Positions 31,563 through 45,575 are shown, numbered from the stretch's first letter. The stretch is 64,000 bases of DNA from Ostrinia nubilalis (GCF_963855985.1 NC_087095.1:16750001-16814000); one strand, 5' to 3'. Notes: a model not told the origin generated them from the sequence alone. Numbers and translations: made by a program.

Positions 31563-34500
31563 TAAAATAATTTGCTAGAAACAAAAATCGATAGAAGTTT
31601 TGAATAAAATAGAGTGGTGCTGGACTTGATAAGTACTCAACTATTTAAATGAAAGTTCACGCTTGACCACCGCTCAATAATAGTATTGCGCCACAATACT
31701 GAATTACAATAGATCAATTTATTCTATCACAGATCTATCGACCGCAAATGATATAGCTGGCCGGTGCGTCGTTACCTCGTAGATTTATGTGGATAATTTG
31801 CGTTATTGTTAAGTACAGGCTGCTCTGCTATTTGCAAATGTTGTTATTTAAATATTTAAATTGTTCCATGTCTTTTACATCATTTTCTCCCAGTTCTAGC
31901 TAATTTAGTGAGATCGTCGGTCCGTCAAGCTGGCAATTTAGTCTACGTTTGCTAAGTTGTGTTCTTCACTCTAGAATAAATTTATACCACCTTTTATTGA
32001 TTTTTCATTTTTTTTTGCTACAGTATAATTAATTATTCATATCTAAGAAAGAGCGATTGTAACTGTCAGGATATTAATTTGTTTGTACACAACTTAGGTA
32101 TTCTCTGAAAATCACTGTGCATTTATTTAACATTTCCATATCGTGCAATTTAGAATTTTTCATGGTTAACTGTCTTAACGATCCTATCATTTAGATTTTT
32201 TCGAAAACATGTCAACATTTTAGTGACACCCTATATTATCGCCGATCGTGCTGTACGAACTAATTGCGCTGGGATCGTGCGCGGGCGCGTATCGATAAAA
32301 TGATTCATGTCGATATATTGGAAATTTAAATTATGATGCATTTTATTCATATTTGGCAATTAGGGCGGCAAAATCGAAAAACGATTGTCAACTACATAGC
32401 TAACTCCACAAAAATGGGTGATGCATTATTCATAATCTACAAGAGTTTTGTATAATTTCGGCATAAAAACGAAAGTCTACGGATGTCAGTATATCAAGCT
32501 AAACACATGTGGTACCTTATTATAGTCGTAATAAGTGCGATTTTGCTTCAAAAAGGTAATATTTCCGCTCAAGTCTAAACGTATAATCAATTTGGTGCAT
32601 CACAACACAACATCAAAAATCCCATTTCCTTCCAGCCCAATTTTGTAAAGGAAACACAATAGTAAGTGACTTTTTTATGAAGCCACAACGACACTGATTG
32701 TTTTGAGCCTTTTCGTCATAGCTCTTCTGAGAACAGATAGCTCATTTATTGTAAAATTCACTTAATTTTTAAAGAAAATGCGTTTACAGAAATTAATTTT
32801 TTTAGCCATGCCTGCACTGAATGTATCGAAGAATCTGAGATATCATATGTTTTATATGTAGGTATTTATGAAAGAAAGAATGAGTATTTGTTAAAACCAA
32901 AAGATTATAAGTTACAGAAATCATCAGAGCAGCTATGTGTGACAGTGTGACACTCAAAATATAAGTTCCCCAATCGGCATAAACCATGACCCATCGCAGG
33001 TTTTCATTAGGTCTCTGCAGATTTTTTTTTAAATGAGCATACTGAATTATCTGTACTACAAAGGCGAGACCGTCGGCAAGAATAAAATAAACATAAGGCC
33101 AGCACCCCGTGGTTTTGCGCGGACACAAATTGCTGACGCGGGCGCAAATTATACCCCGGCTGATGACGGGTTAGCGTCTGAGTGTTTAGCACGCTACATG
33201 ACGGCCTGAATGGCCAGTGTGGACTGTAGAGGGTTGGATGCTTTGTAACTAAACGGAGGATGAGAAATTTCGCGATTGGTACTTGGCGCGTTTTGGATGG
33301 GGAACTACGTAAACCATAGTTAATAAATAATTACGAGTATAATTTTATTGATGAATTTTCAAAGGTTTTCCCAAAGGAATTGACAAACGCTTAAGTTTCT
33401 GCCCAAATTTATCACACGAGCGTTCCTCGATATTTGAACTCAGTGTCCACCAGCTTCACACTATTTTGTCATTGCTAACTGGTCGCACTTGGAAGCTGCG
33501 AGCTCAGCTCAGATAGGATGGAATGTTTCCAATTTAGATTTATATATTTATTTCAACCCTATGTTATTGATTTTATTACTGTAAAATGTAAAAATCTTTT
33601 AAACATTAAATCCCGCAGTACTTTAATAAAAATTCTAATTATAATGACAAAGGACTTCAAAAATTCAAACCCTCATCCATCCAGTAAACACTCCTTTTGC
33701 ATTGTGCCTGCAGGTAAATCTGTTTCCAGGTCATTACCGTCACAGCTCACAGGGCTACACAAAAAGAGCTCGATCAATATTGATGCACTCGACGAATCCA
33801 AATCGTTCATTAAATTCTTCCACATGGCCGGACGGGCTGCTATTTGCATCCAAATGGGCACAGCTCAGGTAGAACAACCACTAGATATTGAGAAAAAAGT
33901 TAGAAATGGTAAATTTCTAGAAACTAAAAGGGTTATTCAACTCCACCTCGAATAAGACTAATATTCATTCAGTATCACGATTTTGTTCAATAACAAGTAA
34001 CTGTTTAATAGCCAATTTATTTAAGTTCTTAGAGACAGATAGAGATTGATCCAAAGCTCTACGTATTTAGTTCACTGGTCAAATTGAACTTAAAAAAGTA
34101 GGTATTTATCTGAATCATTTTAGAATTACATAATAAATAATCTTTAGAATTCCATCTTACTTATATGTAAGTACTTATATTAAATTAGATTATCACTAAA
34201 GCTTGAGATAAGTACAATAACGTAACTACAGTCAATGAACAGTTTGAAACCTTCCGAACCGTTGAATATAAAATCTTCTCAATGACACCCAATGAAATGA
34301 GCTGGCTTGTCCCACTGAGCTGTGAAAAGGGGGACCAACTGATTTAATTTTTAAACATTTAACAACAACAATGGGTTGTTTGGAGCCCGCTTTGTTTTGA
34401 TGTTTTGAATTCAATATGTTATAACCTAGTCACGAACCGAGCGATGTTATTCGGCGTATTTGTATTGGCCCTTTGAAATGTTCGTTTGTTTTACGTTTTA

Positions 34501-37500
34501 AAATATGGTAATTGTTGGATTATTATTGAGACAGGTGTGGGGCTGATCCCTGATTACCACTGTAAAGGCGTGCTTACGTGATTCGTGGTTTAAAAAGAAT
34601 TGTTACTTGTCTTTAAATATCCACACGATGTTAACCCTAAATTCAATGCTAAATGCATGTTAACGCTGAACTCGTGTATATCTTTGAGTAAACGAAATAT
34701 GATTCTTCACCCAAAAAAACAGGGAAATTTTACACAAGTTAATACAATTTCGATATAATTTCCCTTGGTAGAGCCCCAACACGCGACAGTTCATCGCTGC
34801 GGTCGCCAGATGTCGTTGATTGTCTGCGGCCTGCCGCTATTGATGTCGTGTGTCACTGAAACTGTTACCGAGTGTGTAATGAAGGGTTTAAAGGCTATTA
34901 AAAGGAAACGAACATGTTTTAAATAAGATAAATTGCTAAAATTATGTTGAAAGTTGTCATTGCGCTTGAGTTATAATTCATCAATCTTTTCAATCGCTTT
35001 CGCAGTTTTATCACACTGTTTTTGTAATCAAGTTGAACTAAATAATTTGAAGAAGAAGTGAAAGAAATTAATACTGAATTTCAATAATAATCTAAATCAA
35101 AATATAACGATATAAATCTCTCATCGCCTGTCCCTAATAAATGTTTAGACTCATCCAATCCTGTTATTTTTCTGTCATCTATTTCGATAAAGCCCTTGCT
35201 TTATGATTCATAACAAATTAATAAATTAAGCCACAGGAAACGCGTCCCATCTTTCATGGGGATCAGAGGATGAATCACATCCTACATGTCCGTTTCGTAT
35301 TTGTTTAATCTGTGGCGAAGCGCTGAATTTGCCATAAATCACTCTACCACAGAGTATGGGGGAATTTATGAAACCGACAAATCTGGAATCTTCAAAGGAG
35401 CGCTAATGATATTATTACTCCGAATTTTACAGGGAAATGAAGAGAAGAGTTTTGAGATGCGTCTATTAGTTTGTTGTTTTTTATAAAAATGTTTAGTTCT
35501 CAGATGAATGGTTTACGGTTTACTCAGTTTGTATTGCTCTAATAGTTACAGTTTGCAAGGTTACCTTTCTTTAAAATTACATACAATTACACATGCAGTA
35601 AAAGGGTTTTTTACTACCATTACAATTATTAACCTGAGTGTAATAGATTACATATTCAGAGATTAGATGTAAAAAATTGTAGATAATAATATCTTACCCC
35701 TTCTTATCCACCCAATGTTTTGTTGTTGATTTTTTCATGTGATGAGTAGTTGGATCACCTGAATAAGATTCGTTACGACTAGAAAGTTACATGATTGAGC
35801 ATCATAGAATTGTAAAATTATCTAAAATAGCTCCGATAAGACTACCGGATTCACAGCTTCTGGTTTTCCTTCGCGTCTGAAAACCTATAACACACTGATT
35901 TACAACCCAATCTGATAAGTTTCTTTGATGTCATTTTTTAAACATAAATTTTTCTACGAACATAAAGTGCGCAACGCACTATTAGACATGAAAATCTGTT
36001 TGAGACACACCGGCAGTAATTGGATGGCCAACACGGAATTTGGCGTTTTTTTAGATCATCTACAATCTGGTCTGTGATTTAGCTGGGTAATGGCATAATC
36101 GTGAGTTCAGTGAACATGATGAGGATAAAAAGAATGGCGTCCAATCTTGAAATCATATTTATTTTACCATTTAGGCTTTCAACTAATCTTGTACTGGGCT
36201 GAGCTTTTAAATTGAAGATACTCCAGTGGCTTGTTGATCGTTCAAACATTACCGCTGTCTTTACTCTTAGCTACCTATTAGGTTTTGTAATTCTACTTAT
36301 TTCAATATGTAATGTAATGTATCACTATTATCACGATTGCAGATCGATTTTACCTTGGAATTTTTTTATTAATGACCTAACTAATTTCTTACATGATTTC
36401 TTTATACTGTGGTTACTTCTTATAAGAATCTTGCTTGAAGCTTTCTATTCCCGTGTGTCCGCGCAGTTTCACACGTCGCCTCCTGAGGAATAAATCTGCC
36501 TTTACAACTGCATAAATTTGTCTATGGAACGATCCTGGTATCCGGTCCGATTTTATTCGCCAAGCATCCTGTTTGGTGTTACTACAATATTCTGGGAAAC
36601 CCCATACAGATATATTGGCTTCACGCTTCGTTCGCCCGTAAAAATAACCAAGTAATGTGTTCGCCTTGGATTGTCCGAATGAGGTTTAAATTTGGTTTTA
36701 AAACTGTTTTGTTTACTTTAAAATGGGTTTTAAAGCTCAAGTTGGATAGCTTAATTTTTAAATAGATATACAAACAAGGCACCCTGAGACAATTTCACGT
36801 AGGGGAGAGCGGGGCTGAAAGTGCCGGGGATAAATTGTTTCGATGCAAATATGTATCTCGAAAACAGAAAGAATTAGATATGTGATCGTATTATGTCGCA
36901 TGTGGCCAACTGTTAGGCATTATGCGATTTATTTAAAATGTCATTGCACAAGTAGAATGTACAAAGGCCCTTAAAAATATTTGTATTCAGAGAGGATGAA
37001 GATTACCTTGCCATGTAAATTTTGGATTTAGTTCCTTTTATTAAGTTTATTATCATAAATACCAACGTAGCCATCGCTTCAACTTCATTTGGCGATTAAA
37101 AATAGTTACGCAAATGCTGTACAGCATCAATCAATTTCCCAAAAACTTGATAAATGACTGAACCATGACATCAGTCATCCAAGATCCTCCCAATCTTTAA
37201 AACAGACGATACCAAAAACTTGCTATCCCGCTGAGGTCATTGTCGGGAATCAAACCCCCAACCAGGGCGCGAAGTAATCCTATTACCCCTGACGTTGATC
37301 TTCAATCCATCATATCAATGGGGAGCCATGGAGGAGAGTAAATAGAGCTAGGTGCAATAGACAATGCGGTGGATGATAATAAATGATGGGTTTTAGATAA
37401 TAATTTTGACGGGGATGTTTTGTTTGCTCCAATAAATGAAAGCACAAAATTATTGCTCTTGTTATATTGCTTGCTAATTTACTACACTACCAGTCAACTA

Positions 37501-38059
37501 GCCATTGTTTTCCTACTACTTAATTATTTTTGATTGAGTTTAATGCTTGTATTTATCTACATAGGTATTATTATATTTTTCGCTCGCTTATTTCAGTTTT
37601 CATCAGTTCCATTTTCTGATAAAAAAGTGAAATGCCATAGCCCATATTGTAAGAGTGCCAATTCGTGAATGCACACGGTAATGTATTCACTATGTATACT
37701 TTTTTCTGTGTCATAATGTTTTAAATTGATTGATTCATAGTGATTTCAGGTACGAGTACTTTGTAATAAATTCTATTTGAATACCCACTTTTAACATCTA
37801 ATTGATATTTACCCTGCCCACACCAAAGTCAAAGATTGTATTACCGGTTGTTTCTTTGACACTGACATTTTTTGACAAACGACCGCCGCAGGTCAGGGCG
37901 CCATTGTGCTCCCTTTGGAACTCGGCGCCATTTATCAAGCTTACGGCTCAGCTCTGGAAATTAACGCCGCCGTCTAAGTCGCGAGATTGAGAGGGTAGTG
38001 CCTTAATTAAGACGTTTTGGACCGTAGGGACATGACGTCCAAAGTAAAATGAGGCTGAT
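31563..38059. other. Gene-free stretch
   Basis: No gene or transposon recognised over 6.5 kb. A minus-strand frame at 32802-33128 and an overlapping one at 33007-33192 (contains GYNLRPRQQF) are unassigned. A 145-codon plus frame at 33518-33955 (contains SFCIVPAGKSVSRSLPSQL) has no similarity I recognise and lacks promoter or splice support. GTGACACCCTATA near 32222 resembles a lone transposon end. Confidence 0.45.
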
Positions 38060-38070
38060 AAAGATACAGT

Positions 38071-38148
38071 CGCTAGTCGCTACCAACCGTGCGATGTGAA
38101 TGTCATTGGGGGAGGCCTATGTTCAACAGTGGACATCCTGTGGCTGAA

Positions 38149-38244
<96 letters not shown>
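38071..38244 (+). mobile_element. RTE-like LINE 3' fragment with expanded ATG tail, 11-bp target duplication
   Basis: GTCATTGGGGGAGGCCTATG, TTCAACAGTGGACATCCTGT and GGCTGAAATGATG mark a subfamily a 3' end. AAAGATACAGT at 38060-38070 and 38245-38255 is a perfect target duplication, so the whole ATG array lies inside the insertion. 5'-truncated, leaving about 78 bp of element body before the tail. Confidence 0.88.
38149..38244 (+). repeat. (ATG)32 trinucleotide array
   Basis: 96 uninterrupted nucleotides of ATG repeat. It is the 3' tail of the RTE fragment; other copies in this window carry only 4-8 units. Translated frames across it (poly-Met, poly-Ile) are artefacts. Confidence 0.97.
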
Positions 38245-38246
<2 letters not shown>

Positions 38247-38255
38247 AGATACAGT

Positions 38256-40095
38256 AAGAAGACGTAAATGAAACAGATACGTGTGTAAATTATGGGTTAC
38301 ATAAAATGCCAAAAACAAAATGCCTTAAAGATACTGAAATGAACATCGAAGACAATTTCAAACACAATGAAGAGCACAATTTTTGCTTGTTGAAACAAGT
38401 AAATAAGTTAGAGATTGCTATTGGTAACCGTATTCTATAATTACTTAGTTATTCGTAATCATAAAAAACTCGATTTTACAAATGGTAATAAAATATCATC
38501 AGATATTGGAGGCAACAAATAAATTAATTACAGAGATGTTCGTTAAATCTATGCAGCGCTTCGGGCTTTACCCATAAAAGTTTACAAAACAGCTTTAATT
38601 AGTGTAAGCTTCATGAAAGCTTTAAGTAATTAACCTCGCTAACCTTTCATGACTTGCGTGGATATCTGAATAGTGTGCGGTGGCAAACGAAATTTACCCG
38701 AACACTGATTTTGACGCATCGCTTTTGGGGTTGCCGCGTGAAAAATGATTTGCCCTGAATGAAAAATGAGGAGGCAGAAAAGCTCTGTTTTTGAATTTGG
38801 AAAGTATTCATAAGCTTTGTAAAAAATTATATCAAATTTCATTTTATTTATTGCAGATTTTATATTAACTGAATAAACTAATTTCTGATACAAATAAAAA
38901 TTATATTTGACAATAAATTTGGATGATGTACAATGTCGTAATATCGTTTGTCATAAACGATTAATAATATTTTTTGTGATGAAAAGAAACCGCGGCACTG
39001 AAACACAATATACAATATTAATAACATATTGCGGTAATATAATAACGTCTACTATAGTCTTAACAAATCATAAAATAATTGCTTTAACAGCGAATCCACT
39101 TTCATAACACTACACGTCGATCACTCCAAACCTCAAGATCTATTGATTTCAGGTCAACCCTGAATTAATCACCTCAGCGTGTTCTGTCAAATGACAAGCT
39201 ACACAGAGCTGCCTTGTCCTTTCCAAAAAACAAACTTACAAACACACCTGATGAGGATGTTATTACAAAAGCAGTAGATGCTATTTTAGATTGGACGGGA
39301 GATAAGGATCTGTGGCTAGGAGTCAGCGTGCGACGGCTTGTCACGGAGCAAGTTAGTAAACAAATAGCTAGACCGACATATCTGATTGGTTCCTGATTTA
39401 TAGCTAGTGCTCGATGTTTTAAATGGACGCTGTTCATTTCGAAAGCGAAATTTGCGAATCGGTATTCGTAATGTAATACTGCAAAAAATCTTAAATTTAT
39501 TGCTTTTGATTGGCGGCAAAGATAGCACAAAAAGTTTTTGACTGAGCAACAAGTACCGGCACATTTGATTTGATTTAGTTTTCAATAAATAATTACAGTT
39601 TGGCTAATGACTAACTACTCATTGATACCTGAAATTAATCCTTTAAACAAGAATTTAGATCAAAATCTCAAACCATCATAATCAACCGGCAATGACAGTT
39701 CAAAACTTCCCCAAAGTATTTACTACGGACTACGGATAGACTCGGAATTAACCAAACAATATTAATCATTCTGGAGTCAAAGCGCCCCCGCTTGGTGAGT
39801 ACACGATAATGATATATGCGATATTTGATGATAAACAATCGGGGTCATTTATTATCTGTCCGTTATTTGACAGCCAGTAGGCAGATGTCATTTGTCATTT
39901 TCCTGGATCCGTAGGTCCCTTCGTTACGCCGCCGCCTACAGTCTCTGACGGCGGTTAGCTACCAGCCGACATAACTCACTGGGCACACTCAAAACGCAAC
40001 CTTACCGTGAATCAAATAGGGTAGAAAATCGAGAGAGGAAAGAATCAATCTTGATTGTTTTCAGCATGAACGATTATGATAGATGAAAGAGTTAG
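38256..40095. other. Gene-free stretch
   Basis: No gene recognised. Frames at 39174-39585 on both strands overlap one another and show no similarity. A CpG-rich patch at 39900-39970 (GTTACGCCGCCGCCTACAG) follows a TGACAG motif. Confidence 0.4.
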
Positions 40096-40314
40096 CGCTC
40101 CCACAAAGCCGATGAGCACACGCCCGTTACTCAGCTCTACAGCGAAAGCAACAAGGTTGAAGTTAAATTGTCCGCTTCTATTATAGAAGCTGTCTCAGCA
40201 AAACGTGTTATTGAAGATGAAACAGTAATGGATGGGGATAGGGAATGCGTGAACGCTGCCAGAGATGTATTGTTATCTGGGTTGTTAATCAGAATACGAC
40301 GATCGTTTCTGTAA
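40096..40314 (+). CDS. Coding-like patch of unknown function (low confidence)
   Basis: An open stretch of 72 codons without its own clear start, preceded by TAG at 40093-40095 and ending in TAA at 40312-40314. The middle reads ESNKVEVKLSASIIEAVS followed by AKRVIEDETVMDGDRE. Codons there mostly begin with a purine, a pattern typical of translated DNA and uncommon in the neighbouring AT-rich sequence. No family is recognised. GAAAGAGTTAG could act as a weak splice acceptor, in which case this would be a terminal exon, but the pyrimidine tract is poor. It could also be chance. Not counted as an established gene. Confidence 0.25.
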   Translation, partial: RSHKADEHTPVTQLYSESNKVEVKLSASIIEAVSAKRVIEDETVMDGDRECVNAARDVLLSGLLIRIRRSFL

Positions 40315-43300
40315 ATAATTACCCTTTAAAAAGTATATTTCGTGGCGGCTACCGGTAATATATTCATTATATCTGACATCTTACAAACCGGCAGTGGAAT
40401 GAATGTATTTTATAGGACTCGATAGGATCGTGGCTCCTTGACTTACATATTTGGGAGTGAGGGTCATTAGTTTGGGGTTTTTTAATTTGTCGTTGAGGAT
40501 TTTATGGGTCGAAAATTGTACGAGTATATTCCAATTAAGTTTGCGACCAAAATGTTAAAGTTTCTGCGGTGTGACAGGAGGTGCTTACGGCGTAATTCAC
40601 GGCTTAATAACTTTTTCGTTGTGTAAATGCGAAATGCGTGTTGAGCATTTTTAAGGCAAATGCGAGGGTATTCGGCGTTCCCACGGGAGTCGCGGATGCG
40701 TCTAGTAAATCAAATGTTTAATTTCCCGCGCGAAACAACAGCCATTGTGATGTGCCCTTAAAAAGGATGTTCAAAGAACTCGCGCCGCTTGTAAAACATT
40801 TCGCTGCTGTTTACTGATGTTTTGCTCGTAAATGATAGAAATAAAACAGTATTAAATGCCAGCGCGAATACAATAACATTAGTAATGTAAAAAATATCAC
40901 TTCAATAATTCTGTTGATGTTTACGAACTTCTAATTCGACTTAATCAATAACTTAAAATATATTTCTTTTTTTTATTCAATAATCTTCAAAGCACTCTAC
41001 CGCTGAGCAATTTCGTTGTACAAAAAACCTATTAGAATGTATTGTTCTATCACAAAACGGAGTCCTAAATCCGGCACGCTACCAAAAAAACTTTTTTCCA
41101 CTTTAAAAACACGATGTAAACTTACACCGCCCTCCGTTTCCCGCCTCTATTGAAATATTCAATGGCCCCGCTGTCAAACGCATTCCTTCGTTCATTACTC
41201 TTCTCTTGACAGTTGGTTAATCTTTCATTGTCCTGTATAAAGAAGCAGGTATTGAATTCTTTATAATCGCTTTGCTGAGCTGAATTGCATTTTGACTACA
41301 ATAGTGGGTTTGGTAAGTAGGCAAGGTAAGTTTTATGTCGTAATAGTTACTTTTGGTGTTTGAAACAAATTATGCGTTTGCTTTCACCATCATCCAGCTA
41401 ATCGCTAAATGTATAAAAAATAAGTTTGCATTCTGTTTCATTTCCTTTTATTCTCAAACTCCTTTTGGGTGTGTGATTTTACTACAACTGACTAAAAGTT
41501 TGCAACATATTTTGGCTCTTTTTAAAGCACATAAAGAAGGCACTTTCTTGAAGTGGAGACTAATCTCCACCTAATAATAAAGCCACCTAAAAATAAGCGC
41601 CTTCTCTAATTTTTCAGAGGCAAATCAAGAATAAAACACGTCCCAAATCCAGCTAGTTTTGCATATTCAACTGCAAGTGGAATCTAGACCATTTTCTCAT
41701 CATGCTTTTCGGTGGCTCTTTAAAACAACGTTGTTTTAAATAGAACCTGTCAACAGCTCCAGCTAAATCGGCGCCAGCTCTTGGGCGATTTTTCGTGGCA
41801 CTTGACAACGACTATCCATCGCGGCACAAAAACGTCAGCCGCGCTTGCTTGAGCCGTGACTATGATCAAGTGGGCTCCTGGCACTGATAGGGTTAGCGAG
41901 ACAACTAGGAAGGTATTTTATGTCATAAAATTGTCTTCTTTTCCTGGAAATAGTGAAATACGAGAAGCTAAATCAATTTAAGTATTTTTCCACTTTGGAT
42001 TTATTGAACGTTTAACTCTCTTGATCTTACGGCTCCAATTTCTATGGAAGCTGCGAAAAGTATTCTTACGGAAGCTGTGAAAAGTCACTTATTATCGCTC
42101 TCAGTTTGGCTTGAAAATTGCAAACTTGATTCCTACTTTTCATTTGAAATATGTTTCTGTACTTTGGACGCTAATCTGTGTCGGTTGATTGATGATGAGC
42201 TACATTAGACGTATGTAACTAATGCAACGACACATCTAAAACCTCAGTTGTCACCACCCATGATAAGAGAATCAGAATCAGAATTTTATTTCCGTAAAAA
42301 CATGGTAGGTATATAAAGATGTTACAGAATTCAGTAGTGCACATGTTTTGCCATTACAAATAGCATGCAAAATTACATTTCAGTCAGTTAATTAAGAAGA
42401 ATACTTTCCTTTTTATAGGTAACCTTAGTTCAGTAAATCATAAACCAGTCATAGAATAGAATCCAAGCAAACTTAACAGCAACAATATCCTAACACAAAC
42501 TTAATCAATCAGCCGTAACCGTCATTTGCGTCCAAAACCTCGTCGTTTTGATTAACACCCACTAATAAATACGTCACCAACGCCGTGGGAGTCGATGGGA
42601 CATGAACACTGTAAACGCTGATGATAAACACCGGCTGTGATTAATTAGCAGTGTCGCTAACAAATTTTGTCTCCACTCGACAGCGGGACAAAAACGGCGT
42701 AATTTATGGGCCAGCCCTACTAGACCGGTCCCCTGGCAGGTTAGGAGACAAGGCGGGTTTACACGCGACGATATCTGGCGCGGAAAACACGTGGATGCTT
42801 GGAAAAATGGCCACTAAGTGAAAGACTACCATACCATGGTGTAAAGTGATTTACCAGATTCCTGGAAAAGTTAAAACATAATTTGACAACTTGTGTTTGT
42901 TTTTAATTTTACTGCTGAAATAATTTAGAGAGCCCTTGCCCTCGGTAAATCAAAAAAATCTTGAAATGACGTATTGTTAGACCGATTTTGAGCTTTGAAA
43001 ATCATTTAAGCTGCATCGGTCGGTTAAAGTCTAGCACGAGGATATAACAGTAAAAAGATGACTCTGTGGTCAGAACAGGGCGTTACATTGGCCTAGCAGT
43101 ATTTAAGACCACAGCTGCACAGCGGTGCAGATGCAGTTTCCTAGGCACAGAATGAGCGGTTTGCGGTTACCAAGAACGTAGTTCACCTTGCTTTCCATAA
43201 AACTCTATTTTCAGAGGAGACAATCGTCTCCTATTGTAAAGCTTTTAGTTTCGTGAACAAAACTAAATAGAGCTTACAATACGTATCCCAGTCGTCCCTT

Positions 43301-43657
43301 GTAAATGCGTGCGCCACCTAGCGGCAGGTTGAAAGAGTCGCGGTGATGGATGGCGCCCGCTCGCCCACGCCTGACAAACTATCGCATTGTGGCCGCAGGA
43401 AATCATAACATCATCGGCTGGATTTATTGCCGTATGATTATTGTGATTTGGTGTAGTCTAATTAGCTTTTTGTTGCATTTAATTTGCATACCTGTCGAAT
43501 TTAATTTAATAAAATTACTCACGTCTAGGTAGAATTCTTGGAAGGGCAAAGTAATCTTTAAAATTGTGCAAAGTGATCTCATAAGACTTGGAGATTGGAA
43601 TAGACAGGGTTTCTACTGTTAGCTGTGTTGCATATTTTTTGGCGATAATATTACATA
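40315..43657. other. Gene-free stretch
   Basis: No gene recognised. AGAATCAGAATCAGAATTTT near 42270 resembles a retroposon boundary motif but has no clear body. Short CpG-rich patches at 40680-40790 and 41800-41860 contain no frames of note. Confidence 0.45.
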
Positions 43658-43976
43658 CTAGCGGCCGCCCGCGACTTTGTACGCGTGGATCCCGTGTTTA
43701 CCCCCTTCATCTATCTTACGCGGTTTAGATTTTTTCCGTGGGAATTCCTAAGTATACTATAACCTGCCCAGGAGTATGAAGAATAATTGCACCAAGTTTC
43801 GTTAAAATCCGTCGAGTAGTTTTTGTTTCGGCGGACGGACAGACAGACAGACAAACATTTTACTGATTGCATTTTTGGCATCAGTATCGATCACTAATCA
43901 CCCCCTGATAGTTATTTTGAAAATATATTTCATGTACAGAATTGACCTCTCTACAGATTTATTATAAGTATAGATT
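43658..43976 (+). mobile_element. Dispersed retroposon tail, family B, short form
   Basis: Starts ACTAGCGGCCGCCCGCGACT and ends TTATTATAAGTATAGAT. Contains CCGTGGGAATTCCTAAGTAT, CTATAACCTGCCCAGGAGTA, AGTTTCGTTAAAATCCGTCG, a GGACAGACAGACAGAC run and CATCAGTATCGATCACTAAT. Nearly identical to the 3' part of the 56803 copy but without its 135-bp array. Confidence 0.85.
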
Positions 43977-43992
43977 ATGGTATCATACAAAT

Positions 43993-44199
43993 GCCCGGCC
44001 GATGGGGCAGCAAGGAGTAGAGGTCACGTACCGGAAAGCGCAGCGTAGGACGTCCCACTAGACTAGGAGGACTGACGACCTTATAAACGTAGCAAGAAGG
44101 GGCTCATGCAGGCAGCTGTCAACTGGTCATCATGACAGTCATTGGGGGAGGCCTATGTTCCGCAGTGGACGTCCTATGGCTGAAACGATGATGATGACG
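43993..44199 (+). mobile_element. RTE-like LINE 3' fragment, subfamily a, 8-bp target duplication
   Basis: The plus strand contains a decayed coding tail (GATGGGGCAGCAAGGAG, GTCCCACTAGACTAGG, GACTGACGACCTTATAAACG), then CATTGGGGGAGGCCTATG, CAGTGGACGTCCTATGGC and a short GATGATGATGAC tail. ATACAAAT flanks it at 43985-43992 and 44200-44207. It begins only 16 bp after the family B element at 43658-43976. Confidence 0.85.
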
Positions 44200-44207
44200 A
44201 TACAAAT

Positions 44208-45575
44208 ATTGCTTACACCCCGTGCATACTCTACGCAAGCCCAAGCCCCTCTTGCCTTTTGATGGAGTGAGAATATAACTTTAGATAACCATCACCATCT
44301 AAAGATGGTAGATTGCAGAAGTCTAAAACAGAAAGTAGTCGTAAATCAGAAAACTTTGTGTAATTTCTGGGCAGCAGAAATGATAGATACGCTTAGTCGA
44401 AAGTTTATTACATAAATATGTTTCACGTAATATAGAATTAATGTATCTCGTGTAAAGGATTTTTATGTTTTCGTTTTTGAGAACACCAACTGTTTTTGTA
44501 ATAATTTATGGGAGTGTTAAAATATACTTAAAGTGAATGTAATTGCAAAACGCAGTCTGTTAATGATACAATATTGCCATGTCATTTGGCAAGATACATT
44601 TATAGCTGCTCGTAAAGTCGAAGAAATAAGAATACTTATTATTTAGTTTTTGGAAAAATAAACGCTTTAAGATTATGTCTATTAATAACAGTAGAGTCAG
44701 TAAACAACTTCTCATCTTGATTATTTTAAATACCTTTTTCAGTCCTTTCTAGCCCACAGCTGGCCGAAAAATCTCTCCAAAGACATCCAATTCTTTGTCA
44801 AATTGATTGATTTGACACGAAATAAAATCGGAAACATTTAAAACCCCGCTATCATCCTCTGTAATCTTAACGCTGAAGCACAATAGTGAAGTGATAAATT
44901 ACGAACGAAATAACCATTTCGAATCATCGGCTCGTGTTCCTCTAACAATAGACTTATAAATATGGGTTTCTGTGATTCTTTTTATGTCTATTGTTGTCCG
45001 ATTTCTGTCTCGGATATAAATTAATTGTGGCCATTGAGCGATGCAGTCGCGGCAATAATTTATTCGTTTGAGCGAGTCGGCCGTCGGCGCTAGACCGCTG
45101 TATCTGTGAATGCATCTGACACAGTTAATCCACATAAAGTAATTATTGGCCCGGCTCTCAACGGACTTAATTGGCCGCTACCGAGTGTAAACCAGTGATG
45201 GCGATAAACCACAGTAGATAAATCAAACAGTACGGAAGCTTCATACAAACGGTCGAAATCAGACTCACGCACACAGACGCACGCTTTACACGAGCTCTAA
45301 GCGAACCTCGCAGTCCATCCGTCGCGAGTGTCGCGCGCGTTGTGTTTTCAATAATAATTTTATTGCATGCAGCACTGTCCGCTGTATTTTTAAAAACATG
45401 CCACGAGTGTATTGCGTAGTATAATACGGCTGCTTGAACTCGGCATCTTCAAAACCAGAGCTTTCATTTTTTAAACTTCGTATTAATTCTGAATTGTAAA
45501 AATTATTAAATATTACTTTTTAAATAAAGTGCTTACATCTGATTTAGTAATAGTTCTTTTAAAATTACGTAATTA
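44208..45575. other. Gene-free stretch
   Basis: No gene recognised. A CpG-richer patch at 45040-45340 with short minus-strand frames shows no similarity. Confidence 0.45.

Noticed and set aside
33007..33192. Minus-strand frame with GYNLRPRQQF, similar to short motifs in retroelement proteins
   Set aside because: Only one short motif is present, with no neighbouring retroelement domains or long terminal repeats.
33518..33955. 145-codon plus-strand frame
   Set aside because: The first half is hydrophobic and AT-driven, no similarity is recognised, and no promoter, splice or polyadenylation context supports it.
38103..38318. Open frames encoding poly-Met (plus) and poly-Ile (minus)
   Set aside because: They are translations of the (ATG)32 tail of an RTE fragment, not genes.
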